The notes under the pieces are model-generated. The model was given only the letters and a program-made list of their open reading frames with translations, had not been told where the DNA came from and searched no databases. The position numbers and the translations under genes were made by a program. 47,258 bases of DNA, taken from a virus. Shown piece by piece: positions 15,079 to 21,540 of the stretch. The DNA is taken from the IMG/VR virus record IMGVR_UViG_3300037560_000029, positions 1 to 47,258 of that record; one strand, 5' to 3'. Position 1 is the stretch's first letter. Every line of letters starts with the position of its first letter.

Positions 15079-15923
15079 ACCATCAGCCCCGCTAATTTGA
15101 CCTGATCCATAATGATATGAGCACGTTCCAATTTATCTTCTCGGGGCACATCGCTCTCGTATGAAAGTAATTGTTTTACTTCAAGCCATGGAATCTTAGC
15201 AATGCTGCTACGTATTGTAGTGCCTGTGTGTGCTTCTAGGTACTGTACAAGACGATCTGCAGTCATTCCGATATAATTACCAAAACTTTCATCAACGCAC
15301 CACCACGTGCTGGGAGTTCTGTATTCAATACCATAAGGCTTAGGCCGAAAGATGCCGGGCCGCCCGTAATGTTTCATGCGGGTGTGGCTTCCAAGAGTAC
15401 TCTGTGGATTGTAGCCGTCAATATATGGCTTAACGCTCAAGAATACATCACATAATAGGGCAACAACAAAGGGAGGACAGTTAAAGTTGCCTCCAAGATG
15501 AATATGCCCTCCGGCACTACGCCAATTGCTCTTTTTGAGTGAATTTGGAATGTCTCGCACCTTTCCAGCAGTGTAAGCATCGAAATCTGGCTCACAACCA
15601 AATGTTTGGGCCTGTTCTGATGTCAATTGAGTTGGAGTAAATTCAATAGACGACGCATTAGCATATAACGACTGGTTTGAACTGAGGAATTCTTCTGTAA
15701 TTAGACGTTTACCATAAGAAATAGCGTTCCCAAGATTTTCCCCCTGCGTGAGAATAGGTATGCCTAATTCAATGGTGACATTATCTTCATGACAGAAATA
15801 CCCCTCTCCATCGTCGTCGCCAAGTAGGTGAGGTGCTTGCTTTGTGCCCGGAATAATTCCTATCGACGGCACGATACGCCCGTTATCATACAGGAAGAAC
15901 TCTGGATCAGCTCCAATAGTCAT
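15075..15923 (-). CDS. COOH-NH2 ligase, phiEco32-type amidoligase
   Basis: A 282-residue protein of the 'phiEco32-like amidoligase' type. Signature blocks: GADPEFFLYDNGRIVPSIG (Glu8), EDNVTIELGIP (Glu52), AGGHIHLGG (H140, H142) and GIEYRTPSTWW (Glu200, Arg202). The GS-like fold, DPEF opening and HIH pair set it apart from the Amidoligase_2 protein 1.5 kb away, so the phage has two different amidoligases. Enzymes of this family are predicted to link carboxyl and amino groups in peptide-like molecules. Its start overlaps the upstream stop as ATGA. Confidence 0.85.
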   Translation of the reverse strand: MTIGADPEFFLYDNGRIVPSIGIIPGTKQAPHLLGDDDGEGYFCHEDNVTIELGIPILTQGENLGNAISYGKRLITEEFLSSNQSLYANASSIEFTPTQLTSEQAQTFGCEPDFDAYTAGKVRDIPNSLKKSNWRSAGGHIHLGGNFNCPPFVVALLCDVFLSVKPYIDGYNPQSTLGSHTRMKHYGRPGIFRPKPYGIEYRTPSTWWCVDESFGNYIGMTADRLVQYLEAHTGTTIRSSIAKIPWLEVKQLLSYESDVPREDKLERAHIIMDQVKLAGLMV

Positions 15924-16315
15924 ATTGTACTCCGTTTGTCTTTGATTTTCACAGTGTTAAAGAGTTTAGAGGTCTCAAAGTCTCTTGTCCATGGTGCATT
16001 TGCGTATAAATCTCCAAGTTTTGGTGGTGGTGTGTATATAGGCGTAGCCACCACAGGGAGATTCTTGTTCATGTCTCGTCTTACTGCTACAGTTCCCGGT
16101 GTACTCTCATAGATGAGGGGTGTTCGTGAGCGTTCCCCTGACTTATCTAACGAATAGAGGCCTATGAAGTTCAACTTGGTAAAGTTCCAAGTGTTTTTCA
16201 TGCCTACAAGAGCATTCCATGCTGCTTCATCACATCCTGCGTCGATAGTTCCAGTTAATGTAGCTAGTTGTCCACTTGGGGTGTAACCAGCTGCACGATA
16301 TTCATACTTAAGCAT
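15920..16315 (-). CDS. Uncharacterised cassette protein, 131 aa
   Basis: Starts MLKYEYRAAGYTPSGQLATL from ATG 16313-16315, which overlaps the last codons of the cyclotransferase gene by 8 bases; earlier in-frame ATGs lie deep inside that gene and are rejected. The N-terminus LKYEYRAAGYTPSGQLATLTGTIDAGCDEAAW has a beta-alpha pattern, and the C-terminus is Pro- and Lys-rich. Its place between the gamma-glutamylcyclotransferase and the COOH-NH2 ligase suggests a pathway role. No family is recognised. Confidence 0.6.
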   Translation of the reverse strand: MLKYEYRAAGYTPSGQLATLTGTIDAGCDEAAWNALVGMKNTWNFTKLNFIGLYSLDKSGERSRTPLIYESTPGTVAVRRDMNKNLPVVATPIYTPPPKLGDLYANAPWTRDFETSKLFNTVKIKDKRSTI

Positions 16316-16856
16316 TAATTTCGATGCCGTCTTGGGAGTTCCAGAACTTGAGTTCAGGTTCAGTGGGTCGCCAGATACATGATTCGACACGATCATACCT
16401 TGTAGCATCGAGGTAGCCAGCTCCGCGAGGTAGTGTATACATCCATACGCGACGACTATGGATATCAGAACGGTACTTAAATCGTTCATACCAGTTGGGG
16501 TGTGATTCTAGTAAATCCAGACATGCTAAACCCTCCTCATCTGTCGCGTACACTTCACCAAATATGGTACACAGTGGTTCATTGGGGTCAGCATGGACTA
16601 CCCCGGGGAAGCCTCCAAAAGATATCATTGCAAATGATCCCGTAATGGAGTCCATCCCCATGTATTTGGCATCAATGTTCTTCATCAAGACATTGTTACC
16701 TTGATGGGATTTCAGAGAGCCATAGACCAAGACTCGCACAGAGCCTTGCTCGTCGTTATTGTCCCCATCCGTCGAGGACTGTTGCTGCGAGTCGCCGGGC
16801 GTCGTGGACTCGTTCGTTGATTCTGCTTTGATTAATGCTTTTGATTCTTGGATCAT
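16308..16856 (-). CDS. Gamma-glutamylcyclotransferase-like protein (GGCT/AIG2)
   Basis: The core has the GGCT signatures: VLVYGSLKSHQGNN (Tyr45-Gly46-Ser47-Leu48, which bind the gamma-glutamyl group), GEVYATDEEGL and CLDLLESHPNWYERF, with Glu117 in the catalytic position. The enzyme would release 5-oxoproline from gamma-glutamyl compounds, or bind such groups. The ATG at 16856 has a good AAAGGA sequence 8 bases upstream but overlaps the preceding gene by 101 bases and gives 39 low-complexity residues first. An alternative GTG at 16737-16739, with AAGG just upstream and no overlap, would give a 143-residue protein of normal size. I list the longer form. Confidence 0.8.
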   Translation of the reverse strand: MIQESKALIKAESTNESTTPGDSQQQSSTDGDNNDEQGSVRVLVYGSLKSHQGNNVLMKNIDAKYMGMDSITGSFAMISFGGFPGVVHADPNEPLCTIFGEVYATDEEGLACLDLLESHPNWYERFKYRSDIHSRRVWMYTLPRGAGYLDATRYDRVESCIWRPTEPELKFWNSQDGIEINA

Positions 16857-17439
16857 TATTAGTATCCTTTACAAATTGTAAGAGTTTCTCATGTTCTATT
16901 TTGATCAGTTTGTTAATAGTGGGCCAGTTGGGGGTGAGTATCCAGCCTTGTATTTGTTTTTGTGTACGCGTACTTGTTACTGGGCCTGATGTAACAATAG
17001 CTCCGAGTTCATTATCCACATACCATTTCTTGAAGCTCCGCGTGGTAAAGCTACCCAGATAGACGTCTCCTTCCCCCGACATATTATCTGTTAGATATAT
17101 GAGGGCTTGTTTTGGTACAGACTGTAACACAGCTGTAAACATAGTATCTAAAGGAACTGCTGTTCTTATTGCCGGTATGTCTGTCCTCTGCCAACATTTC
17201 GATTTCTGTGTTAAAGTTCTAACCATGAAACTGAGAGATGATTCAACAGATTGTTGATTTTGTGGAGAACCCAACAACCTCCCCGGCCTCTCTTGGTCTT
17301 TGCACGCATTCAACAATCCGTTTAGTTCTACTAGGTGTGATGTCTTTGTGATATTTACCCCAAATAAGCGATAAAGTACATGAACGCCACAACAGCCGGG
17401 CATGCCTTGTCCTTGCCACACACTATTTTTGATGTACAT
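16756..17439 (-). CDS. PGCC-motif protein B (paralogue), 227 aa
   Basis: Starts MYIKNSVWQGQGMPGCCGVH from ATG 17437-17439, which overlaps the upstream stop as TAATG. The PGCC motif (about residue 13-16) is followed by a helix (VHVLYRLFG), and later by ALIYLTDNMSGEGDVYLGSF, TTRSFKKWYVDN and QKQIQGWILTPNW. The upstream gene has the same blocks in the same order, so the two are tandem paralogues. Paired cysteines next to a conserved Asp-Asn and Gly-Asp would fit a thiol enzyme or metal site, but no catalytic triad can be assigned. It leads into the GGCT gene and so probably works in the amide-ligation cassette. Confidence 0.7.
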   Translation of the reverse strand: MYIKNSVWQGQGMPGCCGVHVLYRLFGVNITKTSHLVELNGLLNACKDQERPGRLLGSPQNQQSVESSLSFMVRTLTQKSKCWQRTDIPAIRTAVPLDTMFTAVLQSVPKQALIYLTDNMSGEGDVYLGSFTTRSFKKWYVDNELGAIVTSGPVTSTRTQKQIQGWILTPNWPTINKLIKIEHEKLLQFVKDTNNDPRIKSINQSRINERVHDARRLAATVLDGWGQ

Positions 17440-18005
17440 TAGAGTATGCCCCCCCAAAGCGAACTGCCGGGTCTGCGCACTCGTCTACGAAACTGTGTGT
17501 ACAGTTCGCATCCTGCTTTGATGCGCACGTTGCAGAGTTTTGGTTTAAGAATGACGCAGTAACCCTCTAACCTACGAGCAGACTTCTTACTTGTTGTGGT
17601 GTCAGCTAAGTTGTTCTTACTGAGCCATAACACAAAGTTCTGTGTACTAAACGGACCTTTATGCGTATCTCCAACGCGGGTTACATTGTCACACATAAAC
17701 CACAAAAGCCCACCGTAACGATCTTTCATGTCTTTTAATACAGCGCAGAATGCAACCTCAATCGGGATAGAGCGGCCAACGACCTGTGTCATGTTCGTGT
17801 CTCTGATAGAATCCACAAGACGGGAAGGTTTTATCTGTGTAACAGGAAAGTTTGGTCCTTTTCGTTTAGCTTTCTTTTGTAGGTCTGCAAGAGCAGTTCC
17901 GGAAGGATACATCGCGCCTAACCGAAACAGTATCTTTGATTGACAACACCCCGGAAATTCTCTTATCCGCCAGTGTGGTCTGTAAATGAGTTTTCCTGTA
18001 TCCAT
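17439..18005 (-). CDS. PGCC-motif protein A (paralogue), 188 aa
   Basis: Starts MDTGKLIYRPHWRIREFPGC. It aligns with the next gene: EFPGCCQSKILFRLGA against GMPGCCGVHVLYRLFG; GLLWFMCDNVTRVGDTHKG against ALIYLTDNMSGEGDVYLG; FSTQNFVLWLSKNNL against FTTRSFKKWYVDNEL; and RRLEGYCVILKPKL against KQIQGWILTPNW. Overall the conserved parts are PGCC, hydrophobic-DN-x-GD, and FxTxxFxxW. The family is not one I can name. The C-terminus is Arg-rich (QFRRRVRRPGSS). The gene begins the cassette and is translationally coupled to its paralogue. Confidence 0.7.
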   Translation of the reverse strand: MDTGKLIYRPHWRIREFPGCCQSKILFRLGAMYPSGTALADLQKKAKRKGPNFPVTQIKPSRLVDSIRDTNMTQVVGRSIPIEVAFCAVLKDMKDRYGGLLWFMCDNVTRVGDTHKGPFSTQNFVLWLSKNNLADTTTSKKSARRLEGYCVILKPKLCNVRIKAGCELYTQFRRRVRRPGSSLWGGIL

Positions 18006-18127
18006 ATAGGTTCCTCTGTTTCTGTTTTCTTACGGTTATAGGGGCGGGAGTAGCGCGCACGCCACCGACGTTTACGACTTTTAGACGCTGATCGCGCCTT
18101 TTGCTCACACCGTGTGAGGTGTGCCAT
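17963..18127 (-). CDS. Small basic protein, 54 aa
   Basis: ATG at 18125-18127 overlaps the stop of the membrane-protein gene as TAATG. The product starts MAHLTRCEQKARSASKSRKR and continues with RRWRARYSRPYNRKK, an extremely basic stretch likely to bind nucleic acid, then an acidic tail ending DHTGG. It overlaps the PGCC-A start by 43 bases. An operator-like palindrome (18103-18119) lies inside its first codons. Function unknown. Confidence 0.55.
   Translation of the reverse strand: MAHLTRCEQKARSASKSRKRRWRARYSRPYNRKKTETEEPIWIQENSFTDHTGG
18103..18119. promoter_or_regulatory. Operator-like palindrome, copy D
   Basis: CTCACA-CCG-TGTGAG with one arm base changed (G for C) compared with the three hinge-side copies. 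It is located within the 5' codons of the small basic protein gene. It shares the 3-bp spacer arrangement with copies at 20518, 21701 and 21833. Confidence 0.4.
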
Positions 18128-18279
18128 TATGAGAAGAGGAGAAAAAGCACCACCACACAGAGAGTAAGAACAACACCGCCAACGAAGATTTTCAAGGCAA
18201 GTTGTAACAAACTCAACAGTGTGGTGGGAATCAAGATCGCCAGAAGGATTAAAATCAGTAGTACAGTGGTTATCGACAT
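18127..18279 (-). CDS. Small two-span membrane protein, 50 aa
   Basis: ATG at 18277-18279, TAA at 18127-18129. The product MSITTVLLILILLAILIPTT continues with a second hydrophobic stretch (FVGGVVLTLCVVVLFLLFS), so almost the whole protein is membrane embedded. Stop and next start overlap as TAATG. It could be a holin-like or superinfection-exclusion protein or an anchor for the cassette. The short length and position among early genes do not decide between these. Confidence 0.6.
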   Translation of the reverse strand: MSITTVLLILILLAILIPTTLLSLLQLALKIFVGGVVLTLCVVVLFLLFS

Positions 18280-18500
18280 GCTCTCCGTCCCAAGAACTCA
18301 CGGTTTGTAACTCGCACCAGTACATGTAGGTCACGATCAGTTAAGTTATCACCTACGACGTAGCGCATACGTTTCGCGAAGCGATGCATCTCAGCGGTCT
18401 CCCATCGCGGTAAATCCATTGTAGCAAGCATCTCGTTTACTCGTGTTTGTAGACGGAGTACGAAACGCTCACTCATCAGTTCCTTTTCATTGGAAGTCAA
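18270..18500 (-). CDS. Hypothetical protein, 76 aa
   Basis: Begins MTSNEKELMSERFVLRLQTR and is charged and helical, ending REFLGRRACR. A second Met at residue 9 could be the start. It overlaps the membrane-protein gene downstream by 10 bases and the upstream gene by 14. No family is recognised. Confidence 0.6.
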   Translation of the reverse strand: MTSNEKELMSERFVLRLQTRVNEMLATMDLPRWETAEMHRFAKRMRYVVGDNLTDRDLHVLVRVTNREFLGRRACR

Positions 18501-18732
18501 GAGAGGGCCTACACTCGATACGATCAGGATTGGGCAGAAATACAGCTCTCATGCCTTTGTCGTAGCACTCATTAGTGAGTTGTGCTGCTTTCCTTAAAGT
18601 TAAACTGTGTGGGGGCTCGTCTATGAAAAATATCGCAGCTACGTTTAGAAACACTGCGAGCCCTAGTAGCGCAAAGAAAAAAATAGCTACCCATGTTCTG
18701 CGAAAGGATTCTGGTCGTACTACACCCATCAT
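18487..18732 (-). CDS. Single-span membrane protein, 81 aa
   Basis: Begins MMGVVRPESFRRTWVAIFFF and has one clear membrane span (WVAIFFFALLGLAVFLNVAAIFF, about residues 14-36) preceded by Arg residues, so the N-terminus is probably cytoplasmic and the 45-residue C-terminal domain periplasmic. Two cysteines in that domain could pair. It precedes a lipoprotein gene's product in transcription order reversed (the lipoprotein is upstream), an arrangement also seen in spanin pairs, but the distance from the lysis genes makes that uncertain. Confidence 0.65.
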   Translation of the reverse strand: MMGVVRPESFRRTWVAIFFFALLGLAVFLNVAAIFFIDEPPHSLTLRKAAQLTNECYDKGMRAVFLPNPDRIECRPSLDFQ

Positions 18733-18739
18733 CTATCTC

Positions 18740-19099
18740 CTACCAGCATTGAAAATCAATCTGCTGTGCGCCGCGAGGAATGTATATCTGTCCCTTACGG
18801 TCAGCTTTACGCATTTTGTAGATTTCAGTGGCGGAGCAAGACCTGCACGTGTACATGATTCTACCACCTATTTCTTTACAACCTATAATGAACGCGATCA
18901 GCCGTTCTTTGCGCTTTGTTTTACGATCTAAACGAGTGTATTCTTGTTCTTCTTTCACGGTTGTTTCTGCTTTTTCGTAGCACTCCTCTACATCAGGAGT
19001 CGTGGGGTCACAAAGCGCCTTGAGTTCGTCGAGTCGAGCAGTACTGGCACACGCAGCTAAACTGAGTGCTACCAGAATGCTTAGGTACCAGTGTTTCAT
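18740..19099 (-). CDS. Lipoprotein, 119 aa
   Basis: The N-terminus MKHWYLSILVALSLAACAST is a textbook lipoprotein signal: basic start, hydrophobic core and the lipobox LAAC with the modified Cys at 17. The mature part is rich in charged residues (KAETTVKEEQEYTRLDRKTKRKER) and has two CxxC-like cysteines (CRSC) near the C-terminus. It would be anchored in the outer or inner membrane facing the periplasm. Roles in superinfection exclusion or as an outer-membrane spanin are possible. It indicates a Gram-negative host. Confidence 0.75.
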   Translation of the reverse strand: MKHWYLSILVALSLAACASTARLDELKALCDPTTPDVEECYEKAETTVKEEQEYTRLDRKTKRKERLIAFIIGCKEIGGRIMYTCRSCSATEIYKMRKADRKGQIYIPRGAQQIDFQCW

Positions 19100-19101
19100 G
19101 A

Positions 19102-19509
19102 CTAACTCCGTGAGCGACGAGTAGCTTTCTTTTTCTTGGCTACTTTCTTCTTGGCAGGCTTCCGTGTCGCTTTGTAGGCATCAACAGTTATCTCAGTTAT
19201 TGAGATTCGTTGTGCTAACGCGCCGGAGAGGGTGTCATTTCTCTTACTTAGACCAGACAAACCGTTACCGTTGTCGTTGAACCGATAGTAATGACCACCC
19301 TCGGTGGAAATGATAACAGTCCCGGCGGGGAGAGTACGTTTTTCTTTTGCGGCGCGCACAATATCCGTCCCATAACGGTTGTAAGGAATGACAAATTCTG
19401 CTGCGAGTCGATATGCACCATCAGGCATACTTGTTGATAACACAATAATGCCTTTAGGCAAACTTGCCGGTGTGACCGCTTTGAACGTTTTTGCGATAGT
19501 TTGTTTCAT
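19102..19509 (-). CDS. Hypothetical protein with Lys/Arg-rich tail, 135 aa
   Basis: Starts MKQTIAKTFKAVTPASLPKG from ATG 19507-19509, overlapping the upstream stop as ATGA. The N-terminal part looks like a small beta domain (GAYRLAAEFVIPYNRYGTDIV). The C-terminus (TRKPAKKKVAKKKKATRRSR) is histone-like and should bind nucleic acid. Whether it acts on host or phage DNA cannot be told. Confidence 0.65.
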   Translation of the reverse strand: MKQTIAKTFKAVTPASLPKGIIVLSTSMPDGAYRLAAEFVIPYNRYGTDIVRAAKEKRTLPAGTVIISTEGGHYYRFNDNGNGLSGLSKRNDTLSGALAQRISITEITVDAYKATRKPAKKKVAKKKKATRRSRS

Positions 19510-19685
19510 GGTATCTCCCGATATCCTATGCCTTGACAATGTATACAACCACTGCCTTGGGCTTTAGTGATGTGTCGGCGTCTATCTTTGCCTTCACTGT
19601 CTTGGTACTGCTCAAATACCACAACAGGACGTGATGCTTTGTCATGGCCCGTGCCTTTGCAGGCCTTACAAATCTGTTTAGTCAT
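19506..19685 (-). CDS. DnaJ-like zinc-finger protein, 59 aa
   Basis: Starts MTKQICKACKGTGHDKASRP from ATG 19683-19685. It carries CKACKGTG near the N-terminus and CIHCQGIG near the C-terminus, two CxxCxG half sites typical of the DnaJ zinc-binding domain, here without the rest of DnaJ. It probably binds one zinc ion. It overlaps the upstream gene by 8 bases and the downstream gene by ATGA. Confidence 0.6.
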   Translation of the reverse strand: MTKQICKACKGTGHDKASRPVVVFEQYQDSEGKDRRRHITKAQGSGCIHCQGIGYREIP

Positions 19686-19950
19686 CGAGACTACAGTCTC
19701 CCATGTGTACTTCACAGTCTTGGTCGCGAGTACACTTATGTCGTCGTCCCGACTCCTGAATGCAGGGAGGGGCATCACGCCACACACCAGTCCTGAGGTA
19801 CTGGAACTTACCTGCTCTGACCAAGAGCATATAGCGAGCTTCACTGGCAGGATAACCACAGTTAGGACACTCAACACGAGCCTTGACGCGGGGACATGTA
19901 TTCATTGTAGTGAACAGAGGTTCTTGGTACTTGATGAGCTTAGTAGTCAT
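19678..19950 (-). CDS. Cysteine-rich hypothetical protein, 90 aa
   Basis: Begins MTTKLIKYQEPLFTTMNTCP and contains ECPNCGYPASEARYMLLVRAG followed by further cysteines and histidines (PPCIQESGRRHKC, CEVHMGDC). The spacing suggests one or two zinc sites. It overlaps the neighbouring genes by 8 and 4 bases. No family is recognised. Confidence 0.6.
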   Translation of the reverse strand: MTTKLIKYQEPLFTTMNTCPRVKARVECPNCGYPASEARYMLLVRAGKFQYLRTGVWRDAPPCIQESGRRHKCTRDQDCEVHMGDCSLDD

Positions 19951-20138
19951 GTAGCTCTCTTCCTACGGTAACATACTCCCCTATTTGTAGGAATACGTGC
20001 AATCTTCCATGCTCGCAGATGTGCGTTACACTCCACAAGAGTCTTGTACTGCCCATGCACCACATAATCACCTGTCTCGCAACTTGGATCAATAGCAGTA
20101 CATAAGGAGGACCAAATTATAAGGGTAAATAATAACAT
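19947..20138 (-). CDS. Small secreted-type protein, 63 aa
   Basis: Begins MLLFTLIIWSSLCTAIDPSC, a likely signal peptide with possible cleavage after CTA, followed by a mature part of about 48 residues with three to four cysteines (CETGDYVV, VECNAHL, GVCYRRK) and a basic end. It would be exported to the periplasm. Its stop overlaps the next ATG as ATGA. Function unknown; superinfection control is one possibility. Confidence 0.55.
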   Translation of the reverse strand: MLLFTLIIWSSLCTAIDPSCETGDYVVHGQYKTLVECNAHLRAWKIARIPTNRGVCYRRKRAT

Positions 20139-20139
20139 G

Positions 20140-20352
20140 TTATTCTACTATCTCAACCTCCTGCCATGCGACTAAATGTACGGGATTGTTGTCCTTGTCA
20201 TAACAAAGGGAGTACATACCATCAATGTGTGAGAATGTAAGTACTTCGTTTGGTATGAAGTCACGATGTGCTGGTGGGTGCTGGGTGCCGTCTGCTTCAA
20301 GTACGCGTACTTTGACACCTTGACGTTCAGGGACTTCGTGTAGTTCTGGCAT
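20140..20352 (-). CDS. Hypothetical protein, 70 aa
   Basis: Begins MPELHEVPERQGVKVRVLEA and ends AWQEVEIVE, with a beta-rich pattern (EVLTFSHIDGMYSLCYDKDNNPVHLVAW) that resembles a small SH3-like barrel. No family is recognised. It sits 1 base upstream of the secreted-type protein and 7 bases downstream of the small membrane protein. Confidence 0.6.
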   Translation of the reverse strand: MPELHEVPERQGVKVRVLEADGTQHPPAHRDFIPNEVLTFSHIDGMYSLCYDKDNNPVHLVAWQEVEIVE

Positions 20353-20359
20353 CAGTCTA

Positions 20360-20500
20360 CTACCTCTGTCCTTGTAGCGCTCCAGCCAACGAAGAAATCA
20401 ATCCCCATATCGTGAAGTAATACCAGATATCAGGCGCAAGAAATACCATAACAAGGCCAACTAGCGTTAGGGCGATGCCAAGTGTTGTACATGTGTTCAT
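20360..20500 (-). CDS. Small membrane protein, 46 aa
   Basis: ATG at 20498-20500, TAG at 20360-20362. It begins MNTCTTLGIALTLVGLVMVF and has two hydrophobic stretches with a short aromatic turn between them (APDIWYYFTIWG). An AGGAG Shine-Dalgarno lies 9 bases upstream, and palindrome A is directly before that. It is the first gene after the terminator and tRNA-like element, so it may be the first of a separately controlled transcript. Confidence 0.6.
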   Translation of the reverse strand: MNTCTTLGIALTLVGLVMVFLAPDIWYYFTIWGLISSLAGALQGQR

Positions 20501-20517
20501 GTTGTACTACTCCTAAA

Positions 20518-20536
20518 ACCTCACATCGTGTGAGGT
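20518..20536. promoter_or_regulatory. Operator-like palindrome, copy A
   Basis: ACCTCACATCGTGTGAGGT, a perfect 8+8 palindrome with a 3-base centre. It ends 17 bases before the ATG of the 46-residue membrane protein, right before its Shine-Dalgarno sequence. A TACAAT -10-like hexamer lies just upstream on the minus strand. It could be an operator over a promoter, or an mRNA hairpin next to the ribosome site. Confidence 0.55.
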
Positions 20537-20555
20537 ATTGTATTTGTGTACTCTT

Positions 20556-20619
20556 TGGTGATGCGGTTAGCAGGGATTCGAACCCTTCCGGCAACCATTG
20601 CACGGTGTCTAACCGCATC
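20556..20619 (-). ncRNA. tRNA-like element with extended acceptor stem
   Basis: On the minus strand, 64 nt starting GATGCGGTTAG and ending CTAACCGCATC plus ACCA. The two 11-base arms pair perfectly. A T-arm with loop TTCGAAT (AGGG / CCCT stem) comes before the 3' arm, and a GTGCAAT 7-base loop with a 3-bp stem sits in place of the other arms. It lacks room for both D and anticodon arms, so it is not an ordinary tRNA. It could be an RNase P processing site, a tRNA mimic or a relic of a tRNA attachment site. Confidence 0.45.
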
Positions 20620-20640
20620 AACAAAATACACGCACAAGAA

Positions 20641-20664
20641 AGCCCCGCCTGTTAGGGCGGGGTG
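20641..20664 (-). terminator. Rho-independent terminator after the 246-aa gene
   Basis: On the minus strand CCCCGCC-CTAACA-GGCGGGG forms a strong 7-bp GC stem followed by CTTTCTT. It lies 19 bases after the stop of the 20683-21423 gene. It would separate that first leftward gene from the rest of the block. Confidence 0.7.
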
Positions 20665-20682
20665 TCCTAGTCGCTTGCTATC

Positions 20683-21423
20683 TTATCCGGATGCAGCGAT
20701 TGCTTCCGCGTCGTCCGACTGGCCGCTGTCCTCGTCGGCACTCTCGGCCTCTGCTTCAGTTTCTTCAGACTCAGCTCCAGACATGAGATGCATCTCAGTG
20801 AGCGCATCTTGAATCGGAACCAGACTCTTGATCGTGTCATTGATCAAGTCGATGTCGTTGCCATCAACTGCCATGCTGCGAACATCCGCAAGCGTATCAG
20901 TGAGCAACTGCTTGGCCTCAACCAATGCCTTGGCTGCTGGTGTCAGGTCCTCGGCCCGTCTTGCTTGCACGGCCTCACGACATTCGACAAAGGTTTCAGC
21001 ATCCGCAGCATGCACCCCAACGTCGGAGTACTGGCAATAACCACGGGCGATAGAGTTCACGTTCATGCCGTAACCCGACATGGTATAGCGCGTGCCCTTG
21101 TCGTCCTTCTTGACCTTGACGAAGGGTGAACCCTCCTTAGCCAAGACAGGCAACATCATCCGCACGTTAGCCGACCATCCCTTGTCAATCTCGGTAGCGC
21201 CAGTATCCCGGCTTGCAATGGCTACCGACTCAGCATGGCGACACAGTTCGAGTGCTGCTTGTGAGCGTATGCCTTTTGCCTTGTCACTGTCATTGACACT
21301 GGCACCCATCGTGGTGAACAGGCCATGAACAACGGCAGAGTCGAAACCAGTCAGAGCTTCCCGATTGGCATCAAGTACCGCTTGCGCAGCGTTGGCTGCT
21401 GACTTGTCTTTCTTGCTAGTCAT
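20683..21423 (-). CDS. Uncharacterised early protein, 246 aa
   Basis: Begins MTSKKDKSAANAAQAVLDAN, is helical and Ala-rich, has a central GTRYTMSGYGMNVNSIARGY segment and a long acidic tail (ESEETEAEAESADEDSG). A clear AAAGGA ribosome site lies 8 bases before the ATG. It has its own terminator and an upstream gap of 117 bases, so it is a separate, probably strongly expressed early unit. Its codons look more GC-rich at third positions than the small genes around it. A role in taking over the host or binding DNA is plausible but unproven, and I do not recognise the family. Confidence 0.7.
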   Translation of the reverse strand: MTSKKDKSAANAAQAVLDANREALTGFDSAVVHGLFTTMGASVNDSDKAKGIRSQAALELCRHAESVAIASRDTGATEIDKGWSANVRMMLPVLAKEGSPFVKVKKDDKGTRYTMSGYGMNVNSIARGYCQYSDVGVHAADAETFVECREAVQARRAEDLTPAAKALVEAKQLLTDTLADVRSMAVDGNDIDLINDTIKSLVPIQDALTEMHLMSGAESEETEAEAESADEDSGQSDDAEAIAASG

Positions 21424-21540
21424 ATCAATATCCTTTCAAGTGCTGGCATTGGTCACGGCTGCCAGTTAGCCGCTGGTAATAAGACTGTGATCCTCTGATC
21501 CATTATATTCAGCACCCTGTCACGATGCTGGTATAAGGGA

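Noticed and set aside
20556-20619. Ordinary tRNA gene
   Set aside because: There is a T-arm and ACCA end, but only one further arm of 3 bp and an 11-bp acceptor helix. It cannot fold into a cloverleaf with D and anticodon arms of normal size.
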